A stretch of DNA of 57,235 bases. It comes from Paludibacteraceae bacterium (lineage in GTDB: Bacteria; Bacteroidota; Bacteroidia; Bacteroidales; Paludibacteraceae). A model generated the notes under the pieces. That model worked only from the letters and a program-made list of their open reading frames with translations. It was not told the DNA's origin and ran no database searches. This document shows, piece by piece, positions 16,201-23,646 of the stretch. The stretch lies in the NCBI GenBank assembly GCA_017509715.1, contig JAFWOU010000033.1, positions 1 through 57,235 of the forward strand, read 5' to 3'. Both the position numbers and the translations under genes were made by a program. Every line of letters starts with the position of its first letter. The stretch's first letter is position 1.

Positions 16201-17817
16201 CGCATTCGGCGCACGCAGATCCTCGGATCCATCGGTAGAGAACTCACCCACCTGGTATACCTTACCGTTGTAGGTATATTCATACGCTACGGCCAGCACC
16301 TCGTCTTGGTTCAACGCCTGCTTGAGCGAGATATAACCCAGACTGGAGTTCAGCGTATACTCCGTAGTGCTCAAGAGTCGTGCCGACTCCACTTTCTCAT
16401 AGTCCACACCACCTTCCATGCCGTTGAAGTGCTCCAGGGCCGAACTGGTCTGCTGGATATTGCGGAAATCGGTGGCCTTCACCTGCGTATAGAGGTCGTT
16501 GGCCATATTCTCCGGTGCGGCGATATCGTTGGCCGCCCAGGCCGGGTTCTGCAAGTGGCTCTTCTGTTCACCCAGGTCGGTGAAGGCCACGATATTACGG
16601 GCCTGGTCGTAATTGCCCTTGCGGTTGGTCACCCATACCTCGATCTTGTTGATCGTCACGCCCGATGAGACATATGGCACCGAACGCATAGCGTCCTCAT
16701 ACTTATCACGGAAGAAATGACTCAGGAAGAAGTGACGATTCTCGTCGTACATATCGCCCGCGATGCTGAATTTCGACATCTGGGCACCGCCTTGCGAACT
16801 GACGGACTGGCTCTCTGAGTTCTGCTGACTGATGAGGGCCTGGATCTTCAGCTTACCGAATTTCAGGTTGGTCTTGATACCAAACAGCGCCTGGCTACCG
16901 CGTATCAACGACGAGTTGAGGTCCATCGTCACGTTACCGGCCTCGATTGACTGGATGATATCGTCCTCATTGCCCTTGTAGTTGAGCTTGAGGTTCTGCT
17001 GGTCGAACGAGAAACTGGCCTCGGTATTGTAGTTGAGGTTGAAGTTGATCTTCTCACCCACCTTACCGTTTACGGATGCCTGGATCTTCTCATCGAAGTT
17101 GAAGATATTGTTGTTCCTTGCACGCTCAGTCAGCGACGGATTAGCGATATACTGATGCTTGAAGCCAAAGAGCAGTTCGGCCGATCCCTGCATCTTGAGT
17201 TGCACACCGCCGGGACCGAATATCTTATCCGCCGGACCGATGTTAAACTTCATGTCGGTGATGTCGAACTTCTTCTCATTGTTATGCTCCACCTCGCCGA
17301 TCTTCTGCTGCCAGTATCTATGCATCAGTTGCTTCTCCGTATAGGCACGATACTCCTCGGCCGTCATCATATACGGCGTAGCGATCTCGGTATCGCCTAT
17401 CTTGGTGCGCAACACGTACATACCGCTCTGCAGATCATACTCCACCTCCGTCTTGATATTCTCCGGCTGCTTGAGGTCCATGCTGCTCTGCGGAGCGGTC
17501 AGTTGCTCATAGTCCTCGCTCACGAGCGGCGCCACCTGCACCGGTGCCCACAGGGCCGAGTCGCTGAGCGTAGTGGTCAGCGTAGCCGCGGTATCGCCGG
17601 CTTCGGCATTCTGCGCAGCCCGTTCACGACGCTCTTTCTCCGCCGCCTTAGCCGCCTCTTTCTGGGCTTTCTCGGCTTCTTTCCGGGCTTTCTCGGCCTC
17701 CTTCTGTGCCTTCTCTTCCGCCACCAGTTCCTTGAGCGTCTTGGGTTTAGCCGTCTGGGCTACCATCACGGATGGCAACCACAGCAGCAATATAATATAT
17801 AGAAATCTGATTTTCAA
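10234..17817 (-). CDS. sprA: SprA/Sov, giant outer-membrane translocon of the type IX secretion system
   Basis: This 2527-residue protein matches SprA (Flavobacterium) and Sov (Porphyromonas) in size, which are about 2400-2500 residues. In those organisms it is the outer-membrane barrel through which T9SS cargo passes. A signal peptide is clear (MKIRFLYIILLLWLPSVMVAQ). It is followed by a Lys/Glu/Ala-rich coiled stretch at about 25-75 with repeated KAxKEAE heptads. The rest is rich in alternating polar/aromatic strands, with segments such as PFEVLTQAKTMRNKAK and ISIRN-type repeats, and a C-terminal half typical of large barrels (ITEAFSPLIGLNLTMKNS, ending NIKLMLTR). ruvA lies 48 bp upstream on the same strand; ruvA-sprA linkage is known in other Bacteroidota. 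No frameshift is seen over 7.6 kb. Together with PorQ it shows that the host has a T9SS. Confidence 0.93.
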   Translation of the reverse strand: MKIRFLYIILLLWLPSVMVAQTAKPKTLKELVAEEKAQKEAEKARKEAEKAQKEAAKAAEKERRERAAQNAEAGDTAATLTTTLSDSALWAPVQVAPLVSEDYEQLTAPQSSMDLKQPENIKTEVEYDLQSGMYVLRTKIGDTEIATPYMMTAEEYRAYTEKQLMHRYWQQKIGEVEHNNEKKFDITDMKFNIGPADKIFGPGGVQLKMQGSAELLFGFKHQYIANPSLTERARNNNIFNFDEKIQASVNGKVGEKINFNLNYNTEASFSFDQQNLKLNYKGNEDDIIQSIEAGNVTMDLNSSLIRGSQALFGIKTNLKFGKLKIQALISQQNSESQSVSSQGGAQMSKFSIAGDMYDENRHFFLSHFFRDKYEDAMRSVPYVSSGVTINKIEVWVTNRKGNYDQARNIVAFTDLGEQKSHLQNPAWAANDIAAPENMANDLYTQVKATDFRNIQQTSSALEHFNGMEGGVDYEKVESARLLSTTEYTLNSSLGYISLKQALNQDEVLAVAYEYTYNGKVYQVGEFSTDGSEDLRAPNALALKLLKSTNNAPDKKGRGTWDLMMKNIYSLGATSVTSEKFELYVMYRNDSVGTDMQYLNEGPIKGKQLVRVMNLDRLDSKNNPSPDGKFDFIEGLTVYASNGRVIFPVLEPFGSHLAQQLGNDPRLVAKYCFQELYDSTLVIAQEMSEKNKFHMTGKYKGTNGSEIRLGAMNVPRGSVTVTAGGAKLVENVDYTVDYVMGTVTILNQSILESGTNVDVKLENQSTFSLQRKSLFGAHVEYEFTKDFMLGATIMHLRERPLTTKVNTGSEPLANTIWGVNGSYKTEMQWLTNAIDKIPWITATAPSTFQINAEFAHMIPGHTNDVGSVGTAYIDDFESTTTNIDVHYPSYWFLASTPSPFAESKDINKTSYNQNRALLAWYAVDPIFGYPQTNTPEHIRSDVSVLSDHRTRIVYEQEIYPNKEQPANQDTKLSVLNLSYYPEERGPYNVSASELNNRGQLTNPKQRWGGMMRRLDNTDFEKSNIEYIEFWLMDPKLTNPEGYDGELYINLGDVSEDILRDGKKSFEHGLPISDQDNGRVDSTIWGYVPRTTSTVTAFSNEAGARPKQDVGLNGLSTAQELTWPTYANYVADLRTKVDADVLNQWRDDPFSPLNDPAGDNFHYYRGSDFDEQRVPVLQRYKHFNGTEGNSPDTESQTESYGTASTLQPDIEDINNDNTLNEYEKYFQYKVILRPDMMEVGRQHITEKKVAKVTLRNGETQEVTWYQFKIPLKGDSADVKTVGSIRNFKSIRFMRMYLTGFQKETHLRFATLDLVRGEWRQYTKDLYPIGATVNSGASLNVQTVNIEENSTRTPVNYVLPPGVSRQTDPGQAQLIEQNEQAMVMRVMNLSPRDARAVYKNTGYDMRQYKNFQLYVHAEKMEQMDPNLQDGDLSCFVRLGSDLKNNYYEYEIPLRLTAPGQYNNNNERDRMQVWPEDNMFDFPFEVLTQAKTMRNKAKRAGNEGVSNTIPYVIYDDASGKPQNKITVLGNPTLEDVETIMIGIRNTGREDHTAEIWVNEMRLSQFNEQGGVAAMANASLSVSDIAQVNVAGRLETAGYGSIEANVLNRNLENFYQISVSAALEAGRLFPEKAKMQIPLYVAYSNETVSPDYDPLDTDIKLKETLGTYDTKEERDSVKTMSNTVRESTAFTVTNMKVNIKSKKKDMFYDPANFTISASYNRQNERTPEMEVNENTDHKGTFTYAYNFNPKPWEPFAKLEKVQKVKLLKEFNIYYLPQSWSFQTNMHRTFSHMKMRDLTADAGAHMDPTYSKDFTWDRHVDFKYDLTKNMKFSFQSAMNAIIDEGAYTPEVLKGQYFDADFNHDKYEAWKDTIQRSLAKWGSPYTYQQVFTASWNVPFNRVPYLEALSANATYNATYNWARTASTQSDTDLGNTVSSLQQWSVDGGLNLETLYGKSKYWKEMTQRYTGRQGRRNFKPRTYSQDVAKGEKGQTIEVAHRLNSDKLTVVVVDSAGRKVPFSYKPDGNTKIQLTLKEDCNGAKVTVTTKDPNERKPAQVAGDMFAYLGTMIRKLQVTYRETNSMTLPGFWPEAGFMGQRKVNGTYAPGFAFAFGFIPSDMVARAKENGWLSGDTTIIQPASQARTSDFDIKLTLEPLPGLKIQATGKRYLASSTSVIYSYDQLQENISGSFNITSCAIGTIFQRIGTQDENFQNDAFDQFLRNRDMLRDRVEAQYAGAVYPDAGFLAGSIFAGKTFDTKNGHVSNNSADVLVPAFLAAYTGRDAMKMDLNPLLGILRILPNWSVTYDGLGKLPWMKDHFKSVTLTHAYTCKYAIGSYGSYSTWVPAQGETGKMIGFVRDVTTDQPIPSSQYDISNVTITEAFSPLIGLNLTMKNSLSVKAEYRKQRNLALNVTSVQMTEGHTSEFVVGAGYTIKNLNFIAKKKDGGQTKVSNDLKLQVDVSYKDVKTLLRKIDEGITQASSGNKVLAIKISADYVLSQKINLQFFYDHQGTTPLISSSYPVKADNVGINIKLMLTR

Positions 17818-17820
17818 CCT

Positions 17821-17859
17821 ATCAACTAATCAACTTATCAACTCATCAACTTATCAACC
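17821..17859. repeat. ATCAACTH 8-bp array between ruvA and sprA
   Basis: Five tandem 8-bp units, ATCAACT plus A, T or C, fill most of the 48-bp spacer between the ruvA stop and the sprA start. It is inside the presumed operon. Confidence 0.75.
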
Positions 17860-17865
17860 CCGAAA

Positions 17866-18474
17866 TCATAGCATCTTCAGCGCCTCACGTATCACGGCCT
17901 CTACGGTCATGGTCGGATTCGCCTTCAGGATCTTATCCACGGCCTTACCGCTAGCCGCAGCAGCGAAGCCCAGCATAGTCAATGCGCTCACGGCCTCGCC
18001 CTTCACACCCTGGTCCTCGGGTTCGAATCCGCCCAGCGGCAGTTCCGTCGGGTCACCTCCCAGGTCCAGTTTCAGCGCCTTGTCCTTCAGGTCCACAATG
18101 ATACGCTGGGCGGTCTTGGGTCCGAGTCCCTTCACCTGGGCCAGGCCCTTGGCATTGCCGGTAGCGATCAGCATACGCAGTTCCTCGGCCGAGAAAGCAC
18201 TCAGGATCATACGAGCGGTGGAAGCACCTACGCCGCTCACGGTCATGAGCAGTTCAAAGAGTTGACGCTCTGCCCGTATGGTAAAGCCGTACAGCTCGTG
18301 GGCATCCTCGCGGATCACCTCCGTCACGTAGAGCTTCACCTCTTTCTCTTCCTGCCCCACCAGGGCCGAATAGGTAGGCAGCGTGATCGCCATAGCATAA
18401 CCTACACCGGCGGCTTCTACGATGGCCTCCGTGGGGTTCAAATCAGTTAGTATTCCTTTGATGTATTCTATCAT
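17866..18474 (-). CDS. ruvA: Holliday junction branch migration protein RuvA
   Basis: This 202-residue protein binds four-way DNA junctions and loads the RuvB motor. It starts MIEYIKGILTDLNPTEAIVEAAGVGY, the usual OB-fold start of RuvA. The tandem helix-hairpin-helix region is clear: LLMTVSGVGASTARMIL and AQVKGLGPKTAQRIIVDLKDK. The C-terminal domain III (ALTMLGFAAAASGKAVDKIL, ending AVIREALKML) is complete. The open frame runs 25 codons further upstream but crosses the promoter at 18514-18545, so the ATG at 18474 is the real start. It is the first gene of ruvA-sprA-NadR-like. Confidence 0.96.
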   Translation of the reverse strand: MIEYIKGILTDLNPTEAIVEAAGVGYAMAITLPTYSALVGQEEKEVKLYVTEVIREDAHELYGFTIRAERQLFELLMTVSGVGASTARMILSAFSAEELRMLIATGNAKGLAQVKGLGPKTAQRIIVDLKDKALKLDLGGDPTELPLGGFEPEDQGVKGEAVSALTMLGFAAAASGKAVDKILKANPTMTVEAVIREALKML

Positions 18475-18513
18475 ATTCGTACGTGTAAGCGCACTATGCG
18501 CACAAATTAGCGT

Positions 18514-18545
18514 GCAAAGGTACAATATTTTTTCCACATACGCAA
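18514..18545 (-). promoter_or_regulatory. ruvA-sprA promoter
   Basis: Minus strand: CTTG (TTG at 18545-18543), 20 bp, TACCTTTGC (18522-18514). The upstream part reads GTGCTTGCGTATGTG, almost the same as at the sdh, GH97 and DUF5686 promoters. The start codon is 40 bp downstream of the -7 box. Confidence 0.78.
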
Positions 18546-18601
18546 GCACACGCGCGTTTTTTATGAAAATAAAGTGGCTTTTTATGAAAAAAAAGTACCT
18601 C

Positions 18602-18647
18602 TTTCGCCTTTCGCCTTTCGCCTTTCAACTATTTTTTGTAATTTTGC
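18602..18647 (+). promoter_or_regulatory. thiL promoter with TTTCGCC repeat
   Basis: A -7 box TAATTTTGC lies at 18639-18647, 20 bp before the thiL ATG. The place of the -33 element is taken by three perfect 7-bp TTTCGCC units (18602-18622) plus a TTTCAAC variant. The rsmF promoter at 47312-47350 has the same TTTCGC repeat at the same place. Confidence 0.6.
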
Positions 18648-18666
18648 ATGCTAAATTAGGAATAGT

Positions 18667-19707
18667 ATGGACCGTACAGAAATTTCAAAAGTAGGAGAAT
18701 TCGGATTGATACGTCGACTGACCGACCGGTTGCCCCAGACGCAACCCTCCACCCTGAAGGGCGTAGGCGACGACTGCGCCGTGATGCAATACCAGGGGGA
18801 TGAGTGCGTGCTCATGACCAGTGACATGCTGCTGGAGGGTATTCACTTCAACCTGGAGTATGTGCCGCTCAAGCACCTGGGTTACAAGGCCGCTATCGTC
18901 AATTTCTCCGATATATACGCTATGAACGGTACGCCCACGCAGATCACCGTCAGCCTGGGCATCAGCAAGCGCTTCTCCGTAGAGGACCTGGAAGAACTCT
19001 ATTCGGGTATCCGCCTGGCCTGCGAACGCTATGGGGTGGACCTGGTAGGTGGCGACACCTGCTCCAGCATGACCGGACTGACCATCGCCATCACCTGTCT
19101 CGGCACCGCAAAAGCCGATGAAATCGTGTATCGTAACGGTGCCAAGCAGAACGATCTCATCTGCGTGACCGGCAACCTGGGTACGGCCTATATGGGTCTC
19201 CAGTTGCTGGAGCGCGAGCGGCTCGTCGTGCAGGGTAATGATAAGGCGACGCCCGACTTCGAGGGTAAGGAGTACCTGCTGGAGCGGCAACTGAAGCCCG
19301 AAGCACGACGCGACATTATCCAGCGTCTGCGTGAGGCAGGAATTAAGCCTACGGCTATGATGGACGTCAGCGACGGCCTCTCGTCCGAACTGCTGCATAT
19401 ATGCGGCCAGTCGGGCGTAGGATGTGCCGTATACGAGGATAAACTGCCGATCGACTACCAGGCGGTCGTACTGGCCGAAGAGATGAACCTCAATATCGTC
19501 ACCTGCGCCCTGAATGGCGGCGAGGACTATGAATTGCTCTTCACCTGTTCGCTGGACGACTACGAGAAGCTCGTCCCCATTGAGGACGTCTACCTGATCG
19601 GTCACATCACCAAACCCGAATTCGGTTGCAACCTCATCGGGCGGAACGGCGAGGAATTACCGTTGAAAGCGCAAGGATTTAATGCTTTCGAGGAATCGCA
19701 TGCGTGA
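18667..19707 (+). CDS. thiL: Thiamine-monophosphate kinase
   Basis: This 346-residue enzyme of the PurM/ThiL ATP-binding family phosphorylates thiamine monophosphate to the active cofactor ThDP. The N-terminus GEFGLIRRL and the GVGDDCAVM segment match the family start. The metal-binding motif TSDMLLEGIHF, the VNFSDIYAMNGTP segment and VGGDTCSS are all present. The C-terminal MMDVSDGLSSEL and LNGGEDYELLF motifs that hold nucleotide and Mg are intact. It stands alone on the plus strand with its own promoter. Its last 51 bp overlap the 3' end of the convergent hddC-gmhB gene. Confidence 0.95.
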   Translation: MDRTEISKVGEFGLIRRLTDRLPQTQPSTLKGVGDDCAVMQYQGDECVLMTSDMLLEGIHFNLEYVPLKHLGYKAAIVNFSDIYAMNGTPTQITVSLGISKRFSVEDLEELYSGIRLACERYGVDLVGGDTCSSMTGLTIAITCLGTAKADEIVYRNGAKQNDLICVTGNLGTAYMGLQLLERERLVVQGNDKATPDFEGKEYLLERQLKPEARRDIIQRLREAGIKPTAMMDVSDGLSSELLHICGQSGVGCAVYEDKLPIDYQAVVLAEEMNLNIVTCALNGGEDYELLFTCSLDDYEKLVPIEDVYLIGHITKPEFGCNLIGRNGEELPLKAQGFNAFEESHA

Positions 19708-20826
19708 GTTGCGTGCAAAGAGGGCATCCGACTGACTATCTCCCACCATGACAGAACGATGAAACGCCACTTCGGGGAAGTCCCGTTGTGCTTGCAGCGC
19801 CATGCCCGGTTCGGGCTTGCGGTTGGGGCTGTGCGATGACTCCAGATCGGTACAGGTATAGACCTTGTCTATCCGTCCGCCTGCGGCTTCTATATCCGCC
19901 AACATATGGCGGTGAACATCCTCCAGATCCGCTTCGGTCATCAGTCCTTTGCCGACGCCCTGCTGGTTGGTAACAATGAAGATGCGTTTGTAGCGTTTTG
20001 CGAGTACCGGCATGACATCTAATACATCGGGCAACCACTCCCACATGCTCCAGTTACGCACGTAGTCGCCCGGCAGGTGGCGGTTGAGAATACCGTCGCG
20101 GTCCAGAAACAGGAACTCGTCTGGCGGGAAGACCTGCCGGAATTCTTCTTGTGCGCGGTAGTAATCCTCCGGCACACCGATATCGATGAAATAGTCGTTG
20201 AACGCCAAGCCGTAGAACTGCGAGTCGCCTGCCATCGGTTGCATCAGTTCTTTCTCGAAGGAAAACCGGGTCGGCAGATCCAGGCTCATCAGCCATGCAT
20301 GGTTGATAGCATAGATGCCGCCGTTGATGAGTCCGGCGCCGCCGCTCTCTGTCTTCTCGTGAAAGGCGGTAATTTTCCTGTCTGTGCAGCTCACCGCGCC
20401 GTAACGGCTTGTGTCAGGCACCTCGCGCAGGGCGATGGATAGATGTGCCTGATGGCCGGTATGGAAGGTGTATAGTCGGTCGAGGTCTATGTCGAAGAGT
20501 GTGTCGCCGTTGAGTACCACGAAATCATCCCCCGTGACCCGTTCTGCAGCCTGACGGATAGCACCGCCCGTGAAGAGCGGCGTGTCTTCGTGCGAATAGA
20601 GGATCTCTGCCAAGCGGTACGCCGAACCGAAATAACTCTCGATGCACTCGTGCTTATAACCCGTTGCCAAGATGATACGCCGGATGCCTGCGTCGATGAG
20701 TCTGTCGAGCAGGTAGCATAGAAACGGCTTCCCGTAGACGGGTGCCATCGGTTTAGGCACATCGCTCACTACGTGGCTCAGGCGTGTACCGAAACCTCCT
20801 GCTAATATGACGGCGTCCTTAAACAC
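19657..20826 (-). CDS. HddC-GmhB fusion: heptose-1-phosphate guanylyltransferase plus bisphosphate phosphatase
   Basis: This 389-residue protein joins two steps of GDP-D-glycero-D-manno-heptose synthesis. Residues 1-235 are a sugar-phosphate nucleotidyltransferase like HddC (AVILAGGFGTRL at 6-17, then VPKPMAPV, LNGDTLFDIDL and DYFIDIGVPEDY). Residues about 238-385 are a HAD phosphatase like GmhB (FLFLDRDGILNRH, FIVTNQQGVGKG, KPEPGM, MVGDSQSD). The HAD part would remove the 7-phosphate and the transferase part would add GMP from GTP. In many bacteria these are separate genes. It overlaps gmhA by 8 bp, as in an operon, and the convergent thiL by 51 bp. Whether the nucleotide is GTP or another NTP is inferred from the neighbours. 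Confidence 0.9.
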   Translation of the reverse strand: MFKDAVILAGGFGTRLSHVVSDVPKPMAPVYGKPFLCYLLDRLIDAGIRRIILATGYKHECIESYFGSAYRLAEILYSHEDTPLFTGGAIRQAAERVTGDDFVVLNGDTLFDIDLDRLYTFHTGHQAHLSIALREVPDTSRYGAVSCTDRKITAFHEKTESGGAGLINGGIYAINHAWLMSLDLPTRFSFEKELMQPMAGDSQFYGLAFNDYFIDIGVPEDYYRAQEEFRQVFPPDEFLFLDRDGILNRHLPGDYVRNWSMWEWLPDVLDVMPVLAKRYKRIFIVTNQQGVGKGLMTEADLEDVHRHMLADIEAAGGRIDKVYTCTDLESSHSPNRKPEPGMALQAQRDFPEVAFHRSVMVGDSQSDALFARNSRMRFLESIKSLRFQR

Positions 20827-21397
20827 GCGGGAACATTTTGGATTCTACGATCTCGCAAATAATATGTCCGATCATGATGTGCGACTCCTGGATGCGCGGC
20901 GTGTCCGCAGAAGGCACGTTGAGCAGGTAGTCTGCGAGTGCTTTCATCTCGCCGCCCGTCTCGCCGGTAAGTGCCACGGTGATGACACCCAGTTCTTTCG
21001 CTTTGCGGAAGGCGTTGCATATATTAGTGGAGTTACCTGAGGTAGAGATGCCGATAAGCACATCGCCGGGTTTGCATGCACCGTCAATCATCCGCGAGTA
21101 GATGAGGTCGTAGCCGTAGTCATTCGCTACAGCAGTGAGGTAGGACGTATTGCAATGCATAGCTTCGGAGTTGAGCGGCGGTCGGTCGTAGTAGAATCGT
21201 CCGGACAGCTCGGCTGCCAGGTGTTGGGCATCCGCTGCGCTACCGCCGTTACCGCACCAGAGGATGCGTTTGCCATCGCGCAGGGCCCGGATCATCACGT
21301 TCGCTACCGCTTGGATGGTTTCCAACAGGGCTTGGTTGGCCAAGATGGCTTGTTTGGTAGCGATACTCTCTTCGATAGAACGAATTATAGTGTCCAT
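20819..21397 (-). CDS. gmhA: Sedoheptulose-7-phosphate isomerase
   Basis: This 192-residue SIS-domain protein converts sedoheptulose 7-phosphate to D-glycero-D-manno-heptose 7-phosphate. The sugar-binding pattern CGNGGSAADAQHLAAELSGR is the GmhA hallmark. GISTSGNSTNI binds the phosphate, and Glu and His residues expected at the active site are seen in AAEL and in ESHIMIGHIICE near the C-terminus. It overlaps hddA by 13 bp upstream and hddC-gmhB by 8 bp downstream, so these genes are tightly coupled. Confidence 0.95.
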   Translation of the reverse strand: MDTIIRSIEESIATKQAILANQALLETIQAVANVMIRALRDGKRILWCGNGGSAADAQHLAAELSGRFYYDRPPLNSEAMHCNTSYLTAVANDYGYDLIYSRMIDGACKPGDVLIGISTSGNSTNICNAFRKAKELGVITVALTGETGGEMKALADYLLNVPSADTPRIQESHIMIGHIICEIVESKMFPRV

Positions 21398-22410
21398 GTT
21401 TTTAATCCTTCTGTGGTAAATTCATATCGTTTGACTTGTCCGGAGAATTGGCTTGTGAGGGCTTTTTCTACGGCGTAACGACTGGTGCCCGGGCAGTAGA
21501 AGAACATAAATCCGCCACCTCCTGCGCCGCTCACTTTGCCGCCTGTAGCACCCGCTTCGAGGGCTGTACGGTAGATATTGTCCAGTAGCGGGTTGGTGAT
21601 ACCGGAAGCGGTGCGTTTCTTATGCTCCCAACCGAAGTTGAGGATGTCGCCTATGGCATCGATGTCGCCGCGAAGCAGGCTCTCTTTCATCCATACCGCC
21701 TGTTGCTTGAGTTGGTGCATGGATTCGATGGATTTGTTGTTCTTCGCCTTGACGTTGTCGATCTGGCCCTGGATAATCTCGGCGCTAACGTGACTGGTCT
21801 CGGTGTAATAGAGCAGCAAGTTATGCGCCAATTCGTCCTGATAGCGCTGCCGGATGCGAAGCGGATTGACGATCACTTTGTCATCCTGCAGGAATTGCAT
21901 GTAGTTGAACCCACCAAAGGTGGCGGCATACTGGTCTTGTTTACCACCCGCCATCCGGAGGTCGATTCGCTCAATCTCATAGGCCAAGCGTGCCAAATCA
22001 TACTCGCCCAACGGCAGTTTGAGCCATTCAGCGAAAGCACCCAATATACTGACTACCAAGGTACTCGATGTACCCAGACCGCTACCGGCCGGTGAGTCTA
22101 CATGACTCGTGATGCGAAACGACAGCGGTCGGTGAGCGAAGTCACGCACCACGCGGTTGTAGACACCCTTGGCGAGTACAAAATAGCCGTTCGTATCCAA
22201 CACTTCAGCGGCATCGTATCTTTCTTCCTGCCCCGCATCGGGCGAAGAGAATACGATCTGTCCGTTTTCGAGTGGTTCGATCGTTGTATAGGCATAGAGC
22301 GAGATCGTAGCGTTCAGAATCGCGCCGCCGTAGAGGTCGGAGTATGGAGAGACATCCGTTCCGCCACCTGCCAAACCTAGACGCAAGGGTGCTTTACTTC
22401 GTATAATCAT
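21385..22410 (-). CDS. hddA: D-glycero-D-manno-heptose 7-phosphate kinase (GHMP family)
   Basis: This 341-residue GHMP kinase forms heptose 1,7-bisphosphate. It starts MIIRSKAPLRLGLAGGGTDV, the standard beginning of HddA-type kinases. The ATP loop SPAGSGLGTSSTLVVSILG and the C-terminal SGAGGGGFMFFY motif are intact. RMAGGKQDQYAATFGGFNYM is the family's substrate region. An upstream in-frame ATG at 22428 adds MVIDNY, but it would overlap the end of the glycosyltransferase gene, so I prefer 22410. With gmhA and hddC-gmhB it completes the route from sedoheptulose 7-P to GDP-heptose. Confidence 0.92.
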   Translation of the reverse strand: MIIRSKAPLRLGLAGGGTDVSPYSDLYGGAILNATISLYAYTTIEPLENGQIVFSSPDAGQEERYDAAEVLDTNGYFVLAKGVYNRVVRDFAHRPLSFRITSHVDSPAGSGLGTSSTLVVSILGAFAEWLKLPLGEYDLARLAYEIERIDLRMAGGKQDQYAATFGGFNYMQFLQDDKVIVNPLRIRQRYQDELAHNLLLYYTETSHVSAEIIQGQIDNVKAKNNKSIESMHQLKQQAVWMKESLLRGDIDAIGDILNFGWEHKKRTASGITNPLLDNIYRTALEAGATGGKVSGAGGGGFMFFYCPGTSRYAVEKALTSQFSGQVKRYEFTTEGLKTWTL

Positions 22411-22417
22411 ATAATTA

Positions 22418-23554
22418 TCAATTACCAATCACCAATTGGGTCATCTTTGACCAACTGTATTTTTGTTTTTCGTTTTGTATGTTTCCTCTGAATTGCGCTT
22501 CGCGCTGTTGGGGATTCAGGCTTGCAAAATGTCCGATGGCTTGTGCTACGCTGTCTTCGTTCACCTCACAGACATACCCCACCTTACCGTTCGGCACGAT
22601 CTCGGCCAAACCGCCCACATTAGTCACCAGCATCGGGCGCTCAAAATGGTACGCTATCTGCGTAACGCCGCTCTGCGTGGCCGTTTTGTAGGGTTGTACG
22701 ACGAGATCCGCCGCCGAGAAATAGTACCGCACCTTATCGTCCGGAATAAAGTCCGTGCTCCATGCTATCTTGCCCTCCAGTTTCAGTTCCGTCTCCAACT
22801 CGCTGTACTGGGCTCCGTTATTGTAAAATTCGCCGGCAACGACTAGTAGCAGGTTTTCTTGATAGGCTTTTTGGTACGCCCGCATCAGGAGATCAAGACC
22901 TTTATAATCTCGGATGAAACCGAAGAAAAGTAGCAGGGTCTTGTCCTGCGGCAGGCCCAAGAACGCACGTGCTTCGGCTTTCTCTACAGCCTGCCCGAAA
23001 TTGTCGTACAGCGGGTGCACGGTCAGTGCTACTTGGTTTTGGCGGGAAGCCGGCAGGAATCGTTTGCAGTCTCTCTGCACGCTCTCCGACATAGCAATGA
23101 AGCGATCTACGCTACGAACGAAATAGCGGATGAGCCAACGGTCCCAGAAATGCGGTTCGTGCGGGATCACATTATCCAATATGGATACCACGCGGATACC
23201 TCTTCGGCGGCACAGACGGGCAATCGTACCCAGACACGGCGCCATGAGCGGGATCCAGAACTTCATGACAACCAGTTCGATACCCGCTTTGCGGATGGCT
23301 CGTGCCGTTCTGAACCAAGAGAAGGGGTTGATGCTGTTGATCGTGCGGGTGATAGACAGGTCGGACGGTTCGGGAGCCTCCGAATACTGGGTTTTGCCCG
23401 GAAACAGGAAGTCGGGGTACTGCATGGTGAAGGTCAGAATCTCCACCTCGTGGCCTTCGGCCATGAACTGACGAGCCAGTCGTTCATTGAACGCGGCTAA
23501 CCCTCCCCTATAAGGCCATGTTGTACCGACAATACCTATTCGCACAATACACAT
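22418..23554 (-). CDS. GT4-family glycosyltransferase
   Basis: This 378-residue protein has the two-lobed GT-B layout of family GT4. The N-terminal lobe begins IGIVGTTWPYRGGLAAFNERLAR, with the glycine-rich acceptor loop. The C-terminal lobe has LLFFGFIRDYKGLDLLMRAY, the donor loop (F-G-x2-x-x-Y-K-G), and QPYKTATQSGVTQIAYHFERPM, which holds the E-x7-E-like region. No signal peptide is seen, so it acts at the inner face of the membrane. It is the first gene of the heptose operon and probably transfers heptose or a sugar next to it, which is inference from position. The promoter is at 23571-23602. Confidence 0.85.
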   Translation of the reverse strand: MCIVRIGIVGTTWPYRGGLAAFNERLARQFMAEGHEVEILTFTMQYPDFLFPGKTQYSEAPEPSDLSITRTINSINPFSWFRTARAIRKAGIELVVMKFWIPLMAPCLGTIARLCRRRGIRVVSILDNVIPHEPHFWDRWLIRYFVRSVDRFIAMSESVQRDCKRFLPASRQNQVALTVHPLYDNFGQAVEKAEARAFLGLPQDKTLLLFFGFIRDYKGLDLLMRAYQKAYQENLLLVVAGEFYNNGAQYSELETELKLEGKIAWSTDFIPDDKVRYYFSAADLVVQPYKTATQSGVTQIAYHFERPMLVTNVGGLAEIVPNGKVGYVCEVNEDSVAQAIGHFASLNPQQREAQFRGNIQNEKQKYSWSKMTQLVIGN

Positions 23555-23570
23555 TTTTATAAATAACGCC

Positions 23571-23620
23571 GCAAAATTACAATTTTTTTTGCATATATCA
23601 AAATTTTTTACTACTTTTGC
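23571..23620. promoter_or_regulatory. Interleaved divergent promoters, heptose operon / KdsC-like operon
   Basis: Minus strand: TTTG (23602-23599), 19 bp, TAATTTTGC (23579-23571), serving the glycosyltransferase. Plus strand: TTTG (23588-23591), 20 bp, TACTTTTGC (23612-23620), serving the KdsC-like gene. Each -33 box lies inside the other promoter's spacer, so the two probably compete for polymerase. Confidence 0.72.
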
Positions 23621-23646
23621 ACGCTATTTTGTAAAAAAAGAGCCTA

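Noticed and set aside
10318..17802. Several long open frames antisense to sprA
   Set aside because: The sprA frame is unbroken and matches its family; the antisense translations are Arg/His-rich and unlike any protein.
18667..18760. TPP riboswitch before thiL
   Set aside because: Only 20 bp separate the -7 box from the ATG, too short for a riboswitch.
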